DNA of 64,000 nucleotides from Achromobacter pestifer (GTDB lineage: Bacteria; Pseudomonadota; Gammaproteobacteria; Burkholderiales; Burkholderiaceae_B). Positions within the stretch are counted from its first letter, which is position 1. Each line of letters opens with the position of its first letter. A program made the position numbers and the translations under genes. Shown piece by piece: positions 60,182 to 64,000 of this stretch. The notes under the pieces were generated by a model that was not told the origin of the DNA, did no database searches, and saw only the letters and a program-made list of their open reading frames with translations. The stretch lies in NCBI RefSeq assembly GCF_902859625.1, contig NZ_CADIJX010000003.1, positions 372,001-436,000 on the forward strand, in the 5' to 3' direction.

Positions 60182-61249
60182 TCAGGCGACTTCCCGGGAG
60201 GGGGTGATCGGAATGATGGCGGATGTTTGCTGCTGCTCTTCCTCTAGTCGGCGGGACACGACCCATCGGAACTGCGACAGCGCGGCGTCGATGGACAGCG
60301 GCACCATCTTGAAATCCGGTGCCAGCGACAAGGACCGTTGTTGCGCCGTGATGATGTCGCGGTCTTCGTCGAAGGCGGCGACCACGCTTTGGTGGATGGA
60401 TGCCGTGACTTCGGGCCGGTCGATCGCAAAATTGTGCGGATGCGCGAAGAAATAATGGGTCGATGTCTCGGTTTCCGGCGTCAAGGCCTGGCAGCCCCGG
60501 AATTCGGCGGCATCCACACGCTGGCCGTCCTGTGCGCCGGTGCCGGTGGGCGCCATGCCGGAATCCATCAGCAAGATGCCGGGGAGGGTGAAGTTGTAGA
60601 TGTTCCAGCGGTCCACGCGGCCCGGCCATTGCTTGACCTTGGTGGCAAAGGCGGGGGCTGCCGTGTCGATGGTCCAACGTGTGATGCGCACGCCGTCGGC
60701 CAGCCGTTCCACCTTTGGGGACACCGCGGCGTAGTCCTCGCTGCCGCCAAGCGTCGTGGGGTGCACAAACGGAAGATGCGAGAAGTCCAGCAGGTTGTCG
60801 GCAATCAGCAGATAGTTGACGTCGTAGTGGATATAACCGTCCTGGCTACGCCAGTCGGGATGATCCAGCCATTGCGTGTCGGGGATCAGCGCCGTGTCGG
60901 CGCGTTCCGGGTCGCCCATCCAGATCCAGATCCAGCGGTGGCGTTCCACCACGGGGAATTTCCGCACGCGAGCCTGCGGAGGGATGCGAGGTTGCGCGGG
61001 CGCTTCCACACAGGCGCCCGTCGCGTCGAATTTCAAGCCGTGATACAGACAGCGCACGCAGTCGCCTTCGCGCCGACCGACCGACAGCGGTGCTCCGCGA
61101 TGGCAGCACCGGTCTTCCAGCGCCACCAACTGGCCGTTGCTGTCGCGATACATCAATATGGGGGTTCCGATGATGGTGCGCGAGAACAGGCCGTCCCCGC
61201 TGACTTCCTTGTCCCAGGCGGCCACATACCAGGTGTTTTTGATGAACAT
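60182..61249 (-). CDS. Rieske non-heme iron oxygenase (VanA-like)
   Basis: A 355-residue oxygenase alpha subunit of the vanillate O-demethylase/phthalate dioxygenase group. The Rieske ligands are C48-x-H50 and C67-x2-H70; the mononuclear iron site is in DNLLDFSHLPFVH. The ATG at 61249 with GGAGCAGATCC is used rather than the frame start at 61321. Its reductase partner lies directly downstream. It probably demethylates or hydroxylates an aromatic acid; vanillate itself is a guess. Confidence 0.92.
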   Translation of the reverse strand: MFIKNTWYVAAWDKEVSGDGLFSRTIIGTPILMYRDSNGQLVALEDRCCHRGAPLSVGRREGDCVRCLYHGLKFDATGACVEAPAQPRIPPQARVRKFPVVERHRWIWIWMGDPERADTALIPDTQWLDHPDWRSQDGYIHYDVNYLLIADNLLDFSHLPFVHPTTLGGSEDYAAVSPKVERLADGVRITRWTIDTAAPAFATKVKQWPGRVDRWNIYNFTLPGILLMDSGMAPTGTGAQDGQRVDAAEFRGCQALTPETETSTHYFFAHPHNFAIDRPEVTASIHQSVVAAFDEDRDIITAQQRSLSLAPDFKMVPLSIDAALSQFRWVVSRRLEEEQQQTSAIIPITPSREVA

Positions 61250-61259
61250 GGATCTGCTC

Positions 61260-62417
61260 CTATTGCACGTAGTGCCACGCACCGTTCTTGATCTGGACCA
61301 TGACGGCGGCACGCGCGTCATAGCCGACGTGATCGGTGGGCGACATGGTGGATATTCCCTGCGACGTCACAACATCGCTTGTGCCTTCCAGCGCATCGCG
61401 CACGGCTGATCTGAAATCAGCGGTGCCGGGCTTGTTGGCGTTCAATGCGGACTTCAATGCGTGTTGCAGCACGATGCTGGCATCCCAGGCATTGGCGGCG
61501 AACACCGACATGGAATCCTTGCCGTAGGCGCTTTCGTAGCGCTGTGTCAGGTCAGTGGCGACGGTGCGGATCGGATTGGCTGCATCCAGCTGGCTGGCGA
61601 CCACCACGGGGCCGACGGCAAACAGCGCGCCTTCGGCATCCTTGCCGGCGATGCGCAGGAACTCGCGGTTGGCGATGCCATAGGTTTGATAGATGCCGCT
61701 ACGGTAGCCGCGTTCGCGCAGCGATTTCTGAGGCAGCGCGCCCGGCGTTCCGGACGCCGCCACCAGCACGGCATCGGGGCGAGCGCCCAGCAGCTTCAGT
61801 GTTTGGGCCGTGACGCTGGTATCGGTCTTCACGTAGCGTTCGGTTGCCACCAGCTTGATGCCGGCCTGTTCTGCCTGCTTGCTGATTTCGGCCAGCCAGC
61901 TATCCCCATAGGCATCCGCAAAACCGATAAAGCCCAGCGTCTTGACGCCTTGCTTCTGCATGTGGGCAAGGGTGGCGGCCACCATCAGGTTCTCATTCTG
62001 GATGACCTTGAACACCCAACGCCGTTGGGAGTCCATGGGCTCAACGATCTTGACGCTGGCGGCCAGGCTTAGCAACGGCACCTGTTTTTCCAGCGCGATG
62101 GGCACCAGTGCCAACGTTGAGGGCGTGACCGATGTGCCCAGAATCACGTCCACGTTGTGTTCGTCGACCAGGCGGCGAAAGGCGCGGGCGGCTTGCGTCG
62201 TGTCGGAGGCGTCATCCAGGATGATGTAGCGGATGGCCTGGCCGGCCAGTTCGCGCGGCAGCAGGTCGATGGCGTTCTTGGCGGGTACGCCCAGCGATGC
62301 GGCGGGCCCGGTCAGCGACAGCACGACGCCGATGTTGATGTCGGCGATGGCGGGGCTACAGGAAAGCAGGGCGCAGGAAAGCAGCGCCCCGGGAATGAGG
62401 CGTATGGGGGATTTCAA
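61260..62417 (-). CDS. ABC-type amino-acid/aromatic substrate-binding protein
   Basis: A 385-residue periplasmic binding protein of the branched-chain (Peripla_BP_6) type: signal peptide (1-24, SCSPAIADI) and GVVLSLTGPAASLGVPAKNAIDLLP, ILDDASDTTQAARAFRRLVDEHNVDVILG. Translation starts at TTG (62417), preceded by GGAGACA; the long frame above it is spurious. It is first in the operon with the Rieske oxygenase and reductase, but no permease or ATPase is linked, so it must share a transporter encoded elsewhere. Confidence 0.88.
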   Translation of the reverse strand: MKSPIRLIPGALLSCALLSCSPAIADINIGVVLSLTGPAASLGVPAKNAIDLLPRELAGQAIRYIILDDASDTTQAARAFRRLVDEHNVDVILGTSVTPSTLALVPIALEKQVPLLSLAASVKIVEPMDSQRRWVFKVIQNENLMVAATLAHMQKQGVKTLGFIGFADAYGDSWLAEISKQAEQAGIKLVATERYVKTDTSVTAQTLKLLGARPDAVLVAASGTPGALPQKSLRERGYRSGIYQTYGIANREFLRIAGKDAEGALFAVGPVVVASQLDAANPIRTVATDLTQRYESAYGKDSMSVFAANAWDASIVLQHALKSALNANKPGTADFRSAVRDALEGTSDVVTSQGISTMSPTDHVGYDARAAVMVQIKNGAWHYVQ

Positions 62418-62523
62418 GATTTGTCTCCTAGTCGGAACGCCGATCTGCGCGGCGCTTGACAGCAAGATAGGCAGACGCGGAATATGCGTCAATGTCATGG
62501 GTCTAATACTGGGAATGCACGTC

Positions 62524-63447
62524 ATGCATAACGAGAAGTTCGACCTGAATTTGCTTGCCGTATTCGACAGCCTGCTGCGCGAACGCAGCGTGACCCGCGC
62601 GGGCGAACAACTGGGCTTGTCACAAAGCGCGATGAGCCACGCAGTGAACCGGTTGCGATCGTTCTTTGATGACCCGCTATTCGTGAAGACGGGGCAGGGC
62701 ATGCTGCCGACGCCAAAATCCGAGAGCCTGGCGCCAGCGATTCTGGACCTGATGGCGACGATACGTGCGCAGGTGCTGTCCCAGGCTCAGTTCGACCCTG
62801 CGGTGGCGCGGCGCGCGTTCACGTTGTGCATGACGGACATGGGTGAACTGGTGTTCTTGCCGCCCCTGATCAAGCGGCTGCGCAAGCTGGCGCCCCATTG
62901 CACATTGCGGTCCCGGCAGGTGCCGGTGCCCCAGATTGAACCCTTGCTGGCATCTGGCGAAGTGGATCTGGTCTTGGGGTCGTTGCGGGCCGCGCCGTCT
63001 GGGCTGTTTCAGCAGCAGCTGTTCATGCACAAGTTCGTCACGCTGGTCAGCGTGAAGAACGCAGAGGTGGGCGACGCCTTGACGCTGGATCAATTCCAGC
63101 GCATGCCGCAGATCGTGGTGACATTGGCGGGGCGATCGTCCGAGGCCTATGACAGCGCAATCGAAGAGCAAGGAATCAAGCGCAACATCTATTTGTCGAC
63201 GCCGCATTTCCTCGTGGTGCCTTTGCTGATCGACCAGCACCCAGACCTGATCGCGACCGTGCCGCAAGAGCTGGGCAATGTGTTTGCCGGTTACGGCTCG
63301 GTTCGCGTGCTTGAACCGCCGATGCCGCTACCGTCATTTGCGTTGCGGCAGCATTGGCATCCGCGGTTTCATCAAGATCCCGCCATTGTGTGGTTGCGGG
63401 AGTTGGTGAAGGAAACCTTCGATGCGTATCCCGTGATTCCCGACTAG
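62524..63447 (+). CDS. LysR family transcriptional regulator
   Basis: A 307-residue LysR regulator of the NahR/NodD-like subgroup: helix-turn-helix at 6-65 (LLAVFDSLLRERSVTRAGEQLGLSQSAMSHAVNRLRSFFDDPLFVKTG), then an effector domain. It is divergent from the binding-protein/Rieske/reductase operon and its likely activator. An alternative ATG lies 9 bases upstream (62515); the palindrome ATGCA-CGTCA-TGCAT (62515-62529) spans both starts. Confidence 0.92.
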   Translation: MHNEKFDLNLLAVFDSLLRERSVTRAGEQLGLSQSAMSHAVNRLRSFFDDPLFVKTGQGMLPTPKSESLAPAILDLMATIRAQVLSQAQFDPAVARRAFTLCMTDMGELVFLPPLIKRLRKLAPHCTLRSRQVPVPQIEPLLASGEVDLVLGSLRAAPSGLFQQQLFMHKFVTLVSVKNAEVGDALTLDQFQRMPQIVVTLAGRSSEAYDSAIEEQGIKRNIYLSTPHFLVVPLLIDQHPDLIATVPQELGNVFAGYGSVRVLEPPMPLPSFALRQHWHPRFHQDPAIVWLRELVKETFDAYPVIPD

Positions 63448-64000
63448 CTGGCCTGGGTGCGATCGCCAGGCGCTCTGCCAGTGATCGTTTTACGCTTGGT
63501 CCACGGCTTGTCGCAGCGTTGCCGATAAGCGTTCACTGCGTCGGAACTTGCCGGCTGGAAGTACGGATGCGGATACTCCGCCTGGCGCATCGCATCGTGC
63601 AGGCGCCGGCCCCACACGCATTGGGCTTGGGCTTCGTCCCACAGGCGCACGGCTTGTTCCGGCTGACCATTGCGCCACAGCGTCAGGCCGTAGTCCGCCA
63701 CGATTTCTTCGTTGCGCGGGATGTCGCGGTAGGACTCGTGCATCAGGCGCAAGCCTTCCGTGGTGTCGCCTTGCAAGGCCAGAATCCAGCCCAGGGTGCC
63801 CTGGTTGTACGGATTGGGCCCGGTGTTGCGGATGGACAGACGCGCCTGCGCCTGGGCGTCAGGCAGAAAGCTGGGAAAGTCCGCCAGGTAATAGGCAATC
63901 TCGTTGGCCAGATCGGGTTCGGTTCCGGCCGGCGCATGCCCGCGGCGGGCTTGGCGCTGTTGCAGTGTTTGGGAATCGGCCAGGGCCAGTTGCGGCATTT
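63444..64000 (-). CDS. Tetratricopeptide-like protein (5' end outside window)
   Basis: The minus frame is open from the right edge to TAG at 63446-63444. The visible 184 residues after an internal Met contain helical repeats (EIAYYLADFPSFLPDAQAQARLSI, NPYNQGTLGWILALQGDTTEGLRLMHESY, DYGLTLWRNGQPEQAVRLWDEA), typical of TPR or Sel1-like arrays. A Cys-containing tail follows (YRQRCDKPW). It overlaps the LysR stop by 4 bases, tail to tail. The function is unknown; the real start lies outside. Confidence 0.7.
   Translation of the reverse strand, partial: MPQLALADSQTLQQRQARRGHAPAGTEPDLANEIAYYLADFPSFLPDAQAQARLSIRNTGPNPYNQGTLGWILALQGDTTEGLRLMHESYRDIPRNEEIVADYGLTLWRNGQPEQAVRLWDEAQAQCVWGRRLHDAMRQAEYPHPYFQPASSDAVNAYRQRCDKPWTKRKTITGRAPGDRTQAS

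Overview
This is high-GC chromosomal DNA from a betaproteobacterium, most likely an Achromobacter/Bordetella-type member of the Alcaligenaceae. The evidence is three periplasmic Bug-type (Bordetella uptake gene) solute receptors, an AcnD/PrpF 2-methylcitrate locus with a GntR regulator, dense catabolic operons each beside its own LysR, IclR or GntR regulator, and a two-partner secretion pair. The genus is inference. I saw no rRNA, tRNA, CRISPR array or replication origin.

Layout. 1-3.5 kb: 3' end of a secreted TpsA exoprotein with tandem YDG repeats, then its TpsB transporter. 3.7-5.2 kb: an argininosuccinate-lyase-like protein with a signal peptide. 5.3-8.2 kb: SH3 protein, LysR regulator and a DHA2-type efflux pump. 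8.3-14.7 kb: a carboxylic-acid operon (acyl-CoA ligase, MaoC-like hydratase, class III CoA-transferase, Bug receptor) divergent from iclR and a thioesterase. 14.7-16.6 kb: a sodium:solute symporter with a 40-residue partner. 17.2-21.8 kb: gntR-acnD-prpF. 21.9-25.9 kb: a flavin monooxygenase behind a near-perfect sigma-54 promoter, with the matching enhancer-binding protein upstream. 26-30.3 kb: exported protein, Bug receptor, hydrolase, amino-acid-synthesis-family protein and divergent LysR. 30.6-35.1 kb: an exported metallo-beta-lactamase-fold hydrolase followed by a Gld/Nos-type ABC exporter set. 35.4-43.5 kb: a branched-chain-type ABC importer carrying aldehyde, short-chain and zinc alcohol dehydrogenases.

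43.57-49.1 kb is different: AT-rich, mosaic and full of repeats. It starts with a frameshifted 3' end of a CdiA-type exoprotein (pre-toxin region, toxin domain) and its probable immunity gene. Several further immunity-type genes follow (Tdi1/DUF1851, an unknown, a SUKH-like protein, Imm11), three of them preceded by what may be a short leftover of a toxin C-terminus. IS3 remnants, a decayed REP-associated (RAYT) transposase, a dispersed GGTGTCAGACT motif and partial copies of the ends of the flanking resident genes lie between them. It reads as a contact-dependent-inhibition island that shed its toxins and kept the immunity genes.

49.1-64 kb returns to ordinary chromosome: TPR/glycosyltransferase-like protein, ohr, MTA/SAH nucleosidase, an OmpR/EnvZ-like two-component pair with a small exported peptide, CcdA plus a thioredoxin, LysR/Bug/serine hydrolase, a Rieske oxygenase with its reductase and an unaccompanied ABC binding protein, another LysR, and a truncated tetratricopeptide-like gene at the edge.
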